Positions 36,250 to 50,400 are shown, numbered from the stretch's first letter. The stretch: 64,000 bases of DNA from Torreya grandis (GCA_037957365.1 JARHVA010000639.1:764501-828500), one strand, 5' to 3'. The notes: generated by a model not told the origin, from the sequence alone. Translations and numbers: made by a program.

Positions 36250-39200
36250 TTGTTACACCACCTCCATGGGGAGATAAAGGTCATTTTTAATGGAAAGAAT
36301 ATCTCCCCCTACTCTTAGAAAGGATATGATAAAATACTTCACCTTGACCTTGATTGGGAGAATGGTAGCATGGAGGATCCTGAGGCACATAAATGATAAC
36401 ACGTGTAGTGCTCCCTAAGTGGTCCAAGAGGGTCTAGAGGTGATCCACATCTAGGTTGAACTTTTCTATCTGGACTTTAATTTGATGAAAAACATTAGAG
36501 ATGACAGTAATTTTGTTAGTCACACAAAAATATCTTTCCATAGATTCATTATTAGAAATAGCATAATTTATAGTTTTCCATTTATTAAATATAATATCAG
36601 CATGAAAGATCTATAAAAAAATCTGATTTAAATTACAAGTAACATAGTTGAGTCCCCAAGAAGGACTATTTTATAGGTAAATAATTATTGATGAAAAGGT
36701 TTAAAGGGAGCATGAATCAATTTCCAAGCTGACCAAGCATGGTGGCAAAACTAAAAAATGTGTTTAAAGGTATCAACCTAATGACAACTAGGGGACATGG
36801 TAGTTGAGACCCTCATGTGCTTGATTCAGTCTCCAAATTATAGGCCCTAATAGAGGATACATGAAAGAAAATGGTTTTTTCTTGTATCAATGTGGGTTTT
36901 ATAAATATTGTTGAAGCTTCAAGCCCAAACAAAATATATAGACCTTAACTTCTAATGGTGGTTGAGGGTTTCACTCTAAATATGTTGGGGGGAAAGAAGA
37001 TGATATGCAATTTTTGGGTTTATATCGATAGAAAAAAGTATCCATGTGTCGATGCCAATTTTTACACCATGGTACTATATACAAAACTTCAATTTTATAA
37101 AAATAAACATCAATAATGGAGTTTTGATTTTTAGAAAGAGACACTACATCCTCATGTTTAAGTTGGTATTTAAATCTAAGCATATACCATAATATCTAGC
37201 ATTGAAAAAACTTGCATAATATGTCACTAATAGTCTTGATTCCCTTTTTATAAATCCTAAGACTCTTAATCCATGAAATCATGGAAAATGGGGAATTATG
37301 GAAATTAAGAATGGAATATCACTAGAGACAATGTGATTTAACAAAAAAATCCATTTCTAAAACCATCACCAACCCAAATGAAGTTTAAGTATTTCCCAAG
37401 ATTTATATATGATTTTAATAGCAAGAGTGAAACCAATATGAATTGGGACAAGATAAAGAAGAAGATCCAGTAAATCAACACTCTTCTATGTCTTCCTGCC
37501 AAGAGGGTTTCCTTGTTTAATGCAGTGCCTTAAAATAAAAATCTAGGAATAACTCCATTATAAGCTTCTAATGTTACATTTAAAATTTAAGGCATAGCCT
37601 TGGAGCCCAATGTCATTGAGCCTAAGGATCCCATCTTATTTAGGATTACAATAGATATCCTAGGAAATCCTATGAAAATCTATATGGCCTTCTAAATTAG
37701 CCTAAATAAAATATATAAGAACTTCTCCATCTTATAATATGGAATTTTATAAGGGGCCTAATAAGAAGCATACATGGGTTGAGGCTAGAACTTTAGATCA
37801 AAAATTGAACTTCCCTACTAGATGAAGAGGTTTGGTGATTCAATAGGCAATATTTTTCTCAACCACATGAAAAAAATACGATAAAAACTTAAAAGGAGAG
37901 GGCCTAAAATCATAGGGAATTCCCATAAAATTAATTTTCACACCAAGTTGGATCCATTTCCATTAATATTCTTCCAATCAATTAGGTTAGGGGAGAGAGA
38001 CTCCCTTTAGCATTGAGACTATTTCCATTGAATAAAGGAGCCTAATATAAGATCAAAAGTATTCAAGCACTCCATGGAATTATTGGCTAAATATTCTTCC
38101 TCCAAAGGGGTAAGAAAATAATAACCTAAAAAAATCCCATTGATGATCTATTGATTATAATGGGTGAAAGATATGCCTTTCACCGAACCTCTTGATGATT
38201 ATTTATCCAAAAGGTAATTGAACCCTTCTGTGTTAAGCATGTAAGGAGAGGGAGCTAAGGGAAAACCTTGTTTAATATACTTGCATATCCCAAATTTGTT
38301 TGTTCTCACTCCATTAATGGTGATATAAGATTTGATGACTTGAAAAAACATATTAATAGTATAGAAAAACCTACAGTCAAAACCTAGAGCTTGAAGCATA
38401 GCAATGATGAAGGGTCAATCAATCATGTAGTAATCTTTCTCAAAATAAATCTTTACAAGCATGAATTTTTTTATCAAAGTTTCTTGCTCATTTCATACCC
38501 TCATAGACTGCAATGACATTGCGAAGAATATACCTATGCTGGATGAACCTTGTTTTTTCACTTCTAATGATGAGGGGAAGAAGATGTATGATCCTGAGGG
38601 CAAGGGATTTAGCAATGATTTTTTTGAAAACATTCAAAAGGTTTGTAGGCATATAATTGGTAATAATATTAGGATCTACATCATTTTAAATATTTGACAC
38701 TACCAATATTGATGAGGGCCTTCAGGGAGTTAGACATAATAAATTTAGAATATACTTTGTGAATATTTTGTCCAACATTGTCCCAAAAGCCCTGATATAA
38801 TTCACATAGGAAATCATCAATACAAAGGGATTTACCAAAAAAAATTTACATCGCTACTTCCTTGAGATCATTTATAGGGAAAATTATATCACATGCAACT
38901 CTTAGTGGTTCAAAATGTTTTTAGGGGACAATTTTAAGACACTGAAAGAGTTTTACTTCATGGGTTTGGGAAGATAGTTGAGCAAAAAACACTGATTGAT
39001 AATGATGTAAAAAATCTTTCATGATGTCTAAGAGTTTGGTAAGCATTGAATTATCATATTTAACTGATTTAATTATGCATGTGGATTTTATAGATTAGAT
39101 AAGGGAAAATAAATCTTAATGCAAAGTTATCTCAAGCTTGGGATGAGAAGTATTGAAATGAAACTAAGTATTGGTTGATATGCTTTGAGGGAAACTTCAT

Positions 39201-39960
39201 TCATTATAGAATCAAATAGGTTTATGGTTTTAAATAATGAAACCATCAATAATAGAATTTGGTTGAGCATTGGAACTAAATAAGGAAAATAATTTTTGCT
39301 TCATGACTAAAGCTTGATGCAACATTTTATCCATTATGTCTTGACCTTATTTGAAATTATACCAAGTAAACTAGGAAAAATTAGAGTCTCTTCTCTTGAG
39401 GTGATTGGGATCATATATATTGAGTTTATTATGTATGTAAAATCATAATTTTCAAATTCATGCACACCAATTCATAGGCAGATGACCTTTTTATATTCTT
39501 TAGATTCTGCTATGTTGAAATTTCAATAGAGCACCTAGTGAGCATCAAGAAAACAAATTGATCCACCTCTAGAGTATGTCTCTTTTGATGATGTCATTAT
39601 AAGTATACAACTTTTCTAACCCAAGAATCCAACTATCAAAATAAAAAATGGTCCACACCACTTGATGGGTAGGGTCAGATTTCCATGAGAAAAATCATAA
39701 AATCTCTAGTGCTAATAGTGTGATGACTCTTCCAATACTATGCTCATGATTGGCCATCTAGTAGAGTGTACCTAGCTAAATTATGTGAGTAAAAGATTGA
39801 AAAATAAAAACATAAATTTTAACCTCTTGAAAACATAACACTTTAATATTATGAAAGTTCTAGTTATATATTTGAATAGTAAGCTCGTGAACATTTCAAG
39901 AGTAAATTATTATGGGAAAATGAGAGTGACTGAGCATAGTGTTGAGATTAAAATACACCA
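36250..39960 (-). pseudogene. LINE ORF2 remnant (endonuclease and RT), minus strand
   Basis: Endonuclease traces at about 39880-39360: VLCFQEVKI, MANHEHSIGRVITLLALEIL, and a GDFN-like segment read as FNMVEF-type wording near 39520. Reverse transcriptase at about 38660-38190: LLNVFKKIIAKSLALRI, ILRNVIAVYEGMK, MLQALGFDCRFF, SYITINGVRTNKFGI and YIKQGFPLAPSPYML, the last corresponding to the RQGCPLAP motif. Downstream, LGVKINFMGIPYDF (about 37930) and the region to about 36250 fit the thumb and zf-RVT part. Stops and frame changes throughout. No intact catalytic motif set. Confidence 0.7.
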
Positions 39961-40199
39961 TATTTTAGTTTTCATTCATGATAAACACCATGGAGTGGAG
40001 TTTTGAATACTTGGCTAAGATAATCGTAGGTTGTGAAGCAAATTTGGTGGTCACCACTTACGGCACTCAAGAGAGAGGATATGGTGCTTTAACGATGGAT
40101 GACATGACTTATTTATCATTTGAGGTAGAATATGTGTCTCCTATACCACATGTGGTTTGATACACAATGGTTTTCATTATAAAGGCATGACAAGATGCC

Positions 40200-40650
40200 G
40201 AATCATTATTCTTATTAATCACATTGGTCCATCCATCCCTTGTGGAGTTGGTCAGCTTATTCTATGGCACACATTTTTTCCTATAAATCATATTGATTGG
40301 TAGTCAATGAAGGGCATTATTTAATCATATAGTCTAAATATTGGTAGTGAAAATAAGTATTTATAAGGTTAATATAAATCACACACTTTAAACTATAAGT
40401 TTTACCAATATTTAAGTCAATAGTTTCCTCCAAATCCTTAGCCATGCCAATTTCAACACAAAGTCCATTATTTGGCCAATCTGTGTAATATTTTGGTTAT
40501 GCATGGAAAATAAAATTCCAAAAGGGTTTGATGATATTATCAATAAATCCCCAAAGAGTCATAGGGATACATGGGAACTCAATCCATATTTAGATTTTGA
40601 GCTTAACTTTCCTGGAGACTTGGAAATCCCTAGTCTAATGAGAAAATACC
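40200..40650 (-). pseudogene. LINE ORF1 trace, minus strand
   Basis: On the minus strand GLCVEIGMAKDLEETIDLNI (about 40470-40410) resembles the RxCVExDLSKxLPxxIxL part of DUF4283 ORF1 proteins, followed by a decayed region where the zinc knuckle would lie. It is upstream of the ORF2 remnant in the same orientation, as expected for one LINE. Confidence 0.45.
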
Positions 40651-40950
40651 ACAAGGGTATTGTGAATAATCAAAGGATAATTTTTGATAATATGATTAAA
40701 ATGGTAATCATTACCAAATAAAAATAACAATAAACATATTATTATATTTTGCACCCCTAGAACCTGATGCCAAGGGTTGCTAGTGGTTGTGAACAAACTA
40801 CTTGATAAATATATTAGGGGGGGCTTAGCCCATAAAACAAACCATAAGGGTAAGATATTTGAAATAGTTGAAATATTTTTCAAATTAATAAAAATCAAGC
40901 ACACCATAAAATAATGGGATTTTGGGATTAAAACTAGAACCTCATGGAAG

Positions 40951-41994
40951 AACTTGGGAACAAACTTTATTTACCTCTTTGGTGCCATGATTATTTATAA
41001 CTCTAGTAGTTATACATACATCAAATGGTGAAAGTATATATGTGGTGACTATTAATATATGGGATTAGTTTAATTTTGATGAGAGACCATAGATAAATTC
41101 CAAATTTTATTTTTTAATATTGGGTGAGGAATTAATGAAAATTTTAGAAAAGATAAAAAGTTTTTGACCTAACCTAGTAGGTGTTAAACACATGATGGAA
41201 AAATTGTAAGTATCTTACTCCATACCAAATTCTATTATGGATAGAATGTGGGTTATAATCCAAGTAAAATAAATAAATTTAAATAACCCTTAAATTTTTA
41301 AGGGTTTACAAACTAGTTATTTCAAGAAGGAGGTACAATGCAAACTATGATAGAGAAAAAGAAGTTTTTTTTCGAATTGTTTGAAAGAGAAAGGAGGAAA
41401 ACTATAAACCTTTTATTCTATAGATTTGGTTGACATTTTTTTCAAGGGATAATTTATTCTTAAATATAATTGATACCAATTTTATGTGAGACACATTATG
41501 TAAAACTTTCCTTATTTGTATGCAAAGCTCGTAAGTTATCCAAACAACATTCATTTCATTATAAAGACCCTTTCTATTTGAAACTAAGATAAATAACATC
41601 TTGCCATTCAACGTTCAAATCCACAAAATTTTATTACTATTTTATTACAATAAGAAAATATAGGCTTAAATTCATCATTTACAAGCTTTTTGCTTAGTGG
41701 AACAAAGTTACAATTCAAAAATATACAAAAAATACTTGTACATGTGTATTGAAAACTATATACTCTTATTACATTTGAGAGCCTCCTTTCTATAGATTCT
41801 TGTATACGTTGTATGCCATATTATATTTCTAATTCATAGTTGATAGGAAAGACATCTGAATGTCTTGTATAATATTATTTGTTTAAAAAAATTGAGAGTA
41901 ATATAATAATATTGCTACATTTTTATTCCATCAATTAAAATTAACGTCTTAAGTACATATTAAAAATATAGGTGAATTATTAATTACATTCATA
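40951..41994. other. AT-rich spacer, no gene seen
   Basis: No domain or RNA recognised. It ends at the copia C LTR. Confidence 0.45.
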
Positions 41995-42706
41995 TGTTGA
42001 GTGTGGATCCCTTTGGGGCTATCACATGACCATAGGAATAAATTTTGGGGGCCTAAAGAGCACCAAGGATGTGGGGGGCATAATTTTCATGTTCTTCACA
42101 TGTGAGTGGAATATTCCTTGTATTCTTAATTTCTATGTATTTCATATTTCATGGAGTTAGTTGTTAGAAGCCTTTTCCCATGTTGACTTCCTTGTTTTGA
42201 GGAAGCTAGTTGTTTTTTGAAAAAGAGAACTCTTTCCTTGTTGAGTGGAGTTGGTTGTGATCACATGTTCATGGTAAAATGTGCCCTTAGAAGGTGGATA
42301 AGATGAATATAGAAAATTTATCTTTGGGTGAGCTTTTATATAGGCTTGATGAGGTGGAAAAGGGTTGTCACATGTTGGATAATGCTTATCTTGGATAAGC
42401 ATTACACATTTGCAGATGAAAGTGTAGTTTTTTGTGCAGCACTTTCTATAAGAGATTTTTCTATCTCTATGAGAGTTCATTATAATCTTGTTTTAGATTA
42501 CTAATTTATTTGAGAACTTTCATTGATGGATGTAGCCCACATTAGGTGAACCATGTTAGATCTATGTTATTTTTATCTTGCTCTCATTTATGCTTTCATA
42601 TTAATGGTGAATTAAGGAATGTTTCCATGATGAATTTTATTACATAGCTTTAGATCTAGTTTATGGTAATAGTAGATCTATATTTAGAAGTGTTTTATTC
42701 CTAACA
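41995..42706 (+). repeat. 5' LTR of copia C
   Basis: Begins tgttgagtgtggatcccttt and ends ttattcctaaca. It lacks about 190 bases that the 3' LTR has between ttacacatttgc and ttttttgtgcagc. A long minus-strand frame inside (42157-42480) recurs in the 3' LTR only because the LTRs are copies. Confidence 0.9.
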
Positions 42707-42708
42707 AT

Positions 42709-42721
42709 TGGTATTAGAGAC
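42709..42721 (+). promoter_or_regulatory. Primer-binding site of copia C
   Basis: tggtattagagac, two bases after the 5' LTR, differs from TGGTATCAGAGC-type sites mainly by one C-to-T change. Initiator tRNA-Met primer. Confidence 0.85.
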
Positions 42722-42783
42722 ATTGGTTGTGTGTTTTATTCAAGTGATAAATCACAGGAAGGCTATTAGCTTGAGTGGAAGCT

Positions 42784-43520
42784 ATGAGAGAAGAGATCAA
42801 ATTCAGAGTTGAGAAGTTTGATGGCAAACATTTTTGTTTTTGTAAAATGTAGATGGAATATTACCTATATCAAAAATAACTTCAACTCCCCTTGGAGGGG
42901 AAAGGAGGACAACCTATGAGTGATGCAGATTGGTCATTACTTGATAGGAAGGCATTAGGAGCCATACGGTTATGCCTTGCATATTTTGTTGCATTTAACA
43001 TTGTAGATCAGAAAACTACAAAGGATTTCATGGATAAACTTGGAAATTTATATGAGAAACCTTCAGCTTCTAATAATTTTTTTCTTATGAAAATATTGTT
43101 TAACATGAAAATGTCTGAGAATGGTTCAATTGCTAATCATCTTAATGATTTTAATATGGTTGTAAGTATGCTCACTTCAATTAGAATTAATTTGATGATG
43201 AAATTAGAGCTGTGTTAATCTTATGTTCTTTTCCTAATAGTTAGGATGGTTTGGTTATGGTTGTAAGTAGTGTAATCCCTGCCAAGGGAAGCTTGAATTT
43301 TGAGGAAGTTGTAGGTGTGATCCTTAGCGAGGAGATGTGAAGGAAAGGTACTGGTAAATCATATTCAGATAATGCTTTATCTATTGATACTAGAGGGAGG
43401 CAAAAATACAAGAGCAATGGTAATCAAGGAAAGTCAAAAGTTATATCTAAGTCCAAATCTAGATCAAAGATGATATGCTAGCATTGTGGGAAGAGTGGAC
43501 ACTCAAAGATGGATTTTTGG
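42784..43520 (+). pseudogene. Copia C gag, broken
   Basis: Begins MREEIKFRVEKFDGKHF near 42784. An open stretch from 42892 contains SDADWSLLDRKALGAIRLCL, then NLYEKPSASNNFFLMK and IANHLNDF, typical of Tnt1-like gag. The zinc knuckle near 43470-43510 reads C, stop, HCGKSGHSKMDFW, with Trp to stop after the first Cys and the last Cys lost. Cannot be translated through. Confidence 0.85.
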
Positions 43521-43599
43521 TCACTTTTGGATAAGATTTCCAACAAGGAGGAAATGAATGAGGTAAATGTGAAATTAGGTAAATCATGTCAAGATGACT

Positions 43600-46520
43600 T
43601 AATTCTTTTTATGGATAGTTTTTTTGAGTCCTGGGTATTAGGTTCAAGGGATTCTTTTCATGCCACCCCACATAGGCATTATTTTACTAATTATGTTCAA
43701 GAGAATCTAGGACATGTTTATCTTGGTGATGATAAACCATGTGATATGGTAGGGAAAGGTTGTGTTCAAGTTAAGATGTAGAATGAGAACACATGGATCC
43801 TTAAGGATATTAGACACGTGCCTATGTGAGATGGAATTTAGTTTCAATGGGGAAATTAGGTAGTGAAGGATGTTCAGTATTGTTTACTACATATTATTGG
43901 AGAGTTACCAAAAGTGATCTTGTGAACTCAAGAGGTAATAAAATTGGTACTTTGTATTTGACTAGTAGTGTTGATTATATTGATTTAATTGTTGCAGATG
44001 GAGATGCAACTATGTGGCACTACAAGCTTGACCATATGAGCCATAAGGGCATACAAATATTAAAAGATAAGTTTCTTGGTTTGAAAGATCTAGAATTTTG
44101 TGAGAATTGTGTGTATGGAAAACACAAGTGGGTTAAGTTCCTAAAGGTTAGACTCATAAATAAAGATGACAAGTTAGATCTGGTACACTCAAAGGTATGG
44201 GGACTAGCTCAGGTATCTTCTATTAGTGGATCCAATTATTATGTTATTTTTATAGATGATGCAACTAAAAAAGTTTGAGCTTATTAAATTAAAAAAAAAT
44301 TGATGTATTTGACACTTTTAAGTAGTGGAAAGCCTTGGTTGAGAATGAAACAGGTCTCAAGTTGAAATGTCTTAGATCAGATAATGGAGGTGAGTATTTT
44401 AGTAATACTTTCTTTGATTATTGTTCTAACAATAAAATCTGTAGGCAGAGGATGGTTCCAAGAACTCCATAGCAAAATGGGGTATTTGAAAAGATGAATA
44501 GAACAATAATGGAATGTGCTAGGAGCATGAGGTTACATGTAGGGTTGCCTTTATAGTTTTGTGCAAAAGTAGTTAACACAATGGTACATCTAATTAATAG
44601 AGGACCTTCTATGCCTTTGGATGGAGGGATTCTAGAAGAAGCTTGGTTTGGTAAGAATGTTGATTATTATTTTCTTAGAGTCTTTGGATGTGTAGCATTT
44701 TATCTCATTAAAAAAGAGGATAGGACCAAGCTAGAGGCTAAATCAGAGAAATGCACATTTATTTGTTATGGTGAGGATGACTTTGGTTTCCATTTATGGA
44801 TCATTAAAGATAGGAAAATATTTTTGTCTAGAGATGTAGTCTTTAGTGAAAAATTCATGTCTAAAGATAAATTGCAAGAACAAGATCAAGAATAGAAAGA
44901 GTACATAGTATTAGATGACATTGCAAATGGCAAAGTATCCAAGGATTCAATTCAAGAACTTTCTACACAAGGACCCCAAACTCCTATGGTAAGAATATCT
45001 TCTAGGGTAAGAAGAGCACCTGAACATTTTTCTCCTTTTTTGAATTATTTATTACTTATTAAAAATAGAGAGCTATAGTGTTATAAGGAAGTAATGTAGG
45101 TAGATGCAAAGTTGATATGGGAATAAACCATGGATGAAGAGCATAGATCTCTCATAGAGAATAGAACATGGGATTTGGTTAGACTACCCAAGGGCAAGAG
45201 TGCATTATCGAATAAGTAGATCTTTAGAATCAAAGAAAAGGATGAAGGGAGAAAATGGTATAAGGCCAGGATGGTGGTCAAGGTGTTTGCACAAAAATTA
45301 GGTATTTATTTTGATGAGATTTTCTCTCTTGTTGTAAAAATTACTTTTATTAGGATTGTTCTTGGTTTAGTTGTAGTTGATGTTTTGCACTTAGAATAGT
45401 TAGATGTGAAAACTATTTTTCTTCATGGTAATTGGATGAAGAGTTATATATGAAGTAGCCACAAGGTTATGAGGTCAAAGGGAAGGAGAACTATGTGTGA
45501 AAACTAAAGAAGAGATTTTATGGCTTGAAATAAACTCCATGGCAATGGTACATGAAATTTAATTATTTTATGTTGGGATGACATATTAGTTGCAGGAAAG
45601 AACATACAACATATTCATATGCTCAAGAAACAACTTAGTGACTCCTTTTCTATGAATGATTTGGGCGCTACAAATTAAATCCTTGATATGAAAATTTATC
45701 ATGACAAGAAGGAGAGGAAGTTGATCTTATCCCAATCAGAGTATGTGAATAAAGTCTTGGAAAGGTTTAGCATGATTGGATGCTAAATCTATCAGTATTC
45801 CTTTAGCAGGCCACTTTCAATTATCAAAGGAGTAATGTCCCAAGATGGAATCTAAAAAGATTAAGATGTCCAAGGTATCATACTCATCGGTAATTGGTAG
45901 CTTTATGTATTCCATGGTTTATACTAGGTTGGATATTGGCCAAGTAGTGGGAGTTGTGAGTAGGTATATGAGTGATCTAGGTTATGAGCATTAACAGGTG
46001 GTGAAATGGATTATTCAGTATTTGAGAGGAACAATTGATTTTACATTATGTTATGGTGGATCGGATACCACTTTGCGTGGTTATGTGGACTCAGATATGG
46101 TAGGGGATATTGATAGCAAGAGAAGTATGATAAGATATATATTTATTATTGGAGATATAGTAGTTAGTTAGATTTTTAGGATATAGAAGGTTGTGACTTT
46201 GTCAACCACAGAGGTATAGTATGTTTCTTCTTTGAAGGCTAGCAAGGAGATGATTTGGTTACAAGAGTTGTTTTGAGAATTGAGGCATGAGCAATAAGTT
46301 AGGATACTACACAGTGATAGTCAGAGTGTTATTTATTTGACAAAGAACTCCGCTTTCCACTCAAGGATGAAACACATTCAGTTATGTTGTCACTTCTTTA
46401 GGACAACTTTGGAAGAGTAATTGGTGAAGGTGGAGAAGATTCATATTAGCCAGAATCTTGTGGATATGATGACCAAGGTGGTTAGATTGAACAAGTTGAG
46501 AGTATGTTCATATTTGGTTG
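43600..46520 (+). pseudogene. Copia C pol, broken
   Basis: Protease region SWVLGSRDSFHATPHRHYF (about 43630) has Gly-Ser-Arg where the active site should be Asp-Ser-Gly. Pre-integrase: CENCVYGKHK (about 44100). Integrase: YYVIFIDDATKKV, LRSDNGGEYFSN (about 44372), QNGVFEKMNRTIMECARSM (about 44473) and LRVFGCVAF, so the DDE residues are still visible apart from stops. RT: LDVKTIFLHGN (about 45403). Then a deletion near 45565 removes the region leading to the catalytic motif; only its last residues, as WDDILVAGKN in another frame, remain. RNase H: YGGSDTTLRGYVDSDMVGD and a Lys-rich tail to about 46520. Confidence 0.85.
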
Positions 46521-46583
46521 GCCTTAGGAGTCATGGAGAAGTGATAGATTCTATCTAGGAGAAATGGTCTCCAAGTGGGAGAC

Positions 46584-47481
46584 TGTTGAGTGTGGAGCCC
46601 TTTGGGGCTATCACATGACCATATGAATAAATTGTGGGGGCCTAAAGAGCTCCAAGAATGTGGGGGGTGTAGTTTTCATTTTCTCCACATGTGAATGGAA
46701 TATTTCTTGTATTCCTAATTTCTATGTATTTCATATTTCATGGAGTTAGTTGTTAGATGCCTTTTCCCATTTTGACTTCCTTGTTTTGAGGAAGCTAGTT
46801 ATTTTTTTTGAAAAGGGAACTCCTTCTTTGTTGAGTGGAGTTGGTTTTGATCACATATTCATGGGAAAATGTTCCCTTAGAAGGTGGAGAAGATGAATAT
46901 GGAAAATTTATCCTTGGGAGAGATTTTAGATAGGCTTGATGAGGTGGAAAAAGGTTGTCACATGTTGGATAATGTTTATTTTGGATAAGCATTACACATT
47001 TGCTCCTCCTTTTGTGGATTTTATTCATTTTCTTATATATACAGGGTGTGGTGTGGCCTTCAGAGGTTGATGGTTTATTTGCAGCGTTTGGCTTTGAGGA
47101 TCAAAGTCAAAGTGTAGGTATTTTACAAAGTACAGGTGTTCATTATAGGGTGTGGTTTATCAACTTATGAGATACAACATTGTGCAAGTGCAATTTTTTG
47201 TGCAGCAATTTTTACAGGAGATTTTTCTATCTCAGTGAGAGTTCATTGTAATCTTGTTTTAGGTTATTGATTTATCTGAGAACTTTCATTGGTGGATGCA
47301 GCCCACATTGGGTGAACCATGTTAGATCTGTGTTATCTATGTTATTTTTATCTTTCTCTCATTTATGCTTTCAAATTAAATGTGAATTAAGAAATGTTTC
47401 CATCATGCATTTTATTGCATAGATTTAGATCTAGTTTATGGTAATAGTAGATCTAGATTTAAAAGTGTTTTATTCCTAACA
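46584..47481 (+). repeat. 3' LTR of copia C
   Basis: Directly follows the polypurine stretch ccaagtgggagac. Begins tgttgagtgtggagcccttt and ends ttattcctaaca. Holds about 190 extra bases (about 47002-47195) relative to the 5' LTR, including tatatatacagggtgtgg. Confidence 0.9.
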
Positions 47482-47486
47482 CCATA

Positions 47487-50400
47487 TAACACAATTGAAT
47501 ATTTAAAACCATTATTATTTTCTAAAGTACATGATAAAGATAAAAAGATAATATCAAAGGAAACACACATTAAAGTGGAATGTTTTTTTTTTTAAATATT
47601 AAACATTTTTAACTCACATGACTTAATAAGAAATGCTTTTTGGTGAACCCTACAATAAATCAATTTCAATTAAAAATATATATTTTTTAAATATGTCAAT
47701 CTTATATTTTTTAATGGAGCATAATGACACTTTATAAAACTTTCCTTATTTTATGTTTCATGAATTTAAGAGACCTTGTAACAAGTGAAAATTATTATTT
47801 CCTTGTGAAGTGTGGTATTAATGTTTTTGTTCCATATTTATTTTATTGTTGGATTAGAAAATTGTTAAAGCTATGAAACATAGTTTGGGTTAATTATATA
47901 TAAACACAACATATTATCAAGAGTAATAATGTCTTATCAAGGAAATAAATATTTATAGAATAAACATACCACTATGGCACAAGGTACACATGCCGTTGTG
48001 CGAACCAAAACATTTCCATCAAAAATGTTGAATTAGGTTCATAAAATAATACATTATAGGCATATGAAAGTATTATTTTTTTAGTCCCAAAGGAAGGGAT
48101 TATTAGCATTAAAAAAAGCTTTAATTTGTTGTTATTCTCTCCTTCTTTGACTAATATCATTTCATGCATAGAGAAATATACAAATGTTTATATTAGAAAG
48201 TTACAAGATTGTTAACTAATGAAATATATTATTATTATTTGAGATGTTGTGATTCACTAATTAATTTATATGTTATTTTTCTCTTCAAAATAATCAAAAC
48301 CAACCTAAAATTTACATGCAGTCATGCATGATGCACAACATGATAACCTAGTCTTAATGATTATAGTGGTAGTGGTTTTTGGTTACAAGGGAAGGGAAGT
48401 GCACTTATTGGTAGTAGATGAGCGTAGGCTGAAATGATGCTATCTCATTCCATATGCTTAAATACTAATAAAATAATTGTCTGTTGCATTATTCTACAAA
48501 TTAACTAGTTTGTTGGATCCATGATTTAAATCTTTCCCTAGTTTTTTCAGTATTTCATATACCTAGTTTTACTTATACCATGAATTTTAGTTTTAATTCC
48601 ATCTTAAATGCTGCAAAAATTATTAAAATATTCCCAAATAAACTTGCCCAGACTATTTTTGGTTTACATTGAGGAACTTGTGTTGTGCATGCAACTCGAC
48701 GTATGAAGTTAGTAAGGTATTTGTTTGGCCAAATAGATACACATTGGAGTTTAATTTTGAGATAAAAATATATGAATATATCAATGTCACTGAAATTATT
48801 TAGGAGGAACAACATTTAGATAGATATTTTATTTGAAATCACATTCATCAAGGCTCGATTCTTCTTAAGCCACATATGCCCTAGTGAATCAATCACAATA
48901 TCCAATATACAATATGTTTTCTAACTAGTTTTGGTCATTATTTTATTGTGTATGGTATAATTTTATAATTATTCTTAGTGGTCAATAATATTTTATATGT
49001 TTTAAGTCGAGATTTTTATCAAAATCTTGAACTTTTACCTACTTACTGAATATTTTGAACCTGGTAACCATGGTATAATTTATATGTAAAATAATGGAAT
49101 AAAATTTTCATGTTGAGCATGGAATCCATGAATTTTTATATATCTATAGTGCTTTGAGAGTATTATTTATTCTGACTTTCCTAGAGGTTATTACCATTAA
49201 ATCAGACATTATAAATGCCAATAAATTTTTGGAATTCTTGTTATTAAGTAGGTTGTAACTAAAAATTAAGGGATATGAAGGACTTGATAGTGCCACCCAA
49301 ACATCATTATTAAAATAATATATCAAACTTTTGATGAGGTAGATATTACGAATAGGGTTACCTCTGATCATAATCCCCACCAACCTACCCACGTGCTCCC
49401 ACATGTTTTATCAACATCAACATCTACATTTAGTGTTACTGATCTATGATTTCACAAATATATTCACTCTCTCTGGAAATAAAAAACATCTACACCTACT
49501 CAACACCTCTATATCTCCTTCTCCTTGTTGAAATCCCCTTGATTTCTTCCATTCTGTCTCATAGCCAAATATGTCCAACAAGTGAGGAGCAGACAGTGAG
49601 AAAGACCTCGTAAAATTGGTCATAAAATATGTGAATCTTAAATAGGACTACAATGAATTACAGATGGTAAGAGTGTAAAACAATCCATTATTTTGTATCA
49701 ATGATTGAGGTCCCCACTAGATTTTGATAACCATTATTTGGATCAGGTTTAAAATTTATGAAACCATCATTAGCCCCACTATTTAATATCAGGGTTTGAG
49801 ACACCATCATTTTATGTAGGTATTGAGAATAGACTTAGATTATTTTTATATTCAATATTTATATTTATATGTACAAATGTCAAATCTAGTATTCTATATC
49901 TTATCTCATATTTCTTTATGATTTCATTGTGATCTTTCATTCTCTTATTATTTAAAAAAATAGCCTAATTTGAAGAAACAGATCACATCTAAGGAATTTG
50001 AATTTGGATTAACTATGCTTTAGAGTTTTTCTTAAGTTGTTCCCCTCATATATATACACTACATCTCATGTTGCCTCTAGGCATGGAATGTTTGTTTCCA
50101 TTTTATATGCTCAGATTTATTTTTCTTTGTTGTTGGTATTAATAAGTAAATTTGAAGGAATATTTATATTGAGATCTAAATATTGGTATGTGCTACTATT
50201 GTGGGGGTTTAACAAAAATTATATTTTTCTCTTATGGTTCAGAAAGTATATTTTTAACTATTTTTATAAAAATATTTTAGAATTTTGTAGATCAAATATA
50301 GATATGGTGGTTCTAAAATTATTTTGGGGTCTTTCTCTTCTAAGAAACAAGGGCCTTGAAAAAATGGATGGAAATAGAAACCCTGAAGAAGAATAATCTT

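Larger units (their letters stand above)
36200..40950 (-). mobile_element. Degenerate LINE, minus strand
   Basis: Read on the minus strand from about 40950 down, a non-LTR element can be followed: ORF1-like DUF4283 traces, endonuclease, reverse transcriptase, then a C-terminal Cys/His-type segment with stops in every frame. Motif wording differs from both other LINEs here. Ends are not defined and no target duplication is visible. It must be an old insertion. Confidence 0.7.
41995..47481 (+). mobile_element. Ty1-copia retrotransposon C, inactive
   Basis: LTRs at 41995-42706 and 46584-47481, with a good primer site and polypurine tract. The flanking 5-mers are tcata (41990-41994) and ccata (47482-47486), a four-of-five target duplication. 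Gag to RNase H are all recognisable but broken. The protein wording (HATP protease flank, CxHCGKSGH knuckle) differs from copias A and B and recalls the Tnt1/Tork-like branch. LTRs are closely similar by eye, so it may be the youngest of the three copias. Confidence 0.9.

Noticed and set aside
39978..40160. 60-codon plus-strand frame
   Set aside because: Lies antisense within the decayed LINE between its ORF1 and ORF2 traces. No family match.
42157..42480. 107-codon minus-strand frame with a relative at 46795-47028
   Set aside because: It lies inside the two LTRs of copia C. Its apparent conservation only reflects LTR duplication.
50037..50396. 119-codon hydrophobic frame
   Set aside because: Low-complexity Phe/Tyr/Leu-rich translation typical of AT-rich DNA. 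No recognisable membrane-protein family and no proper start context.
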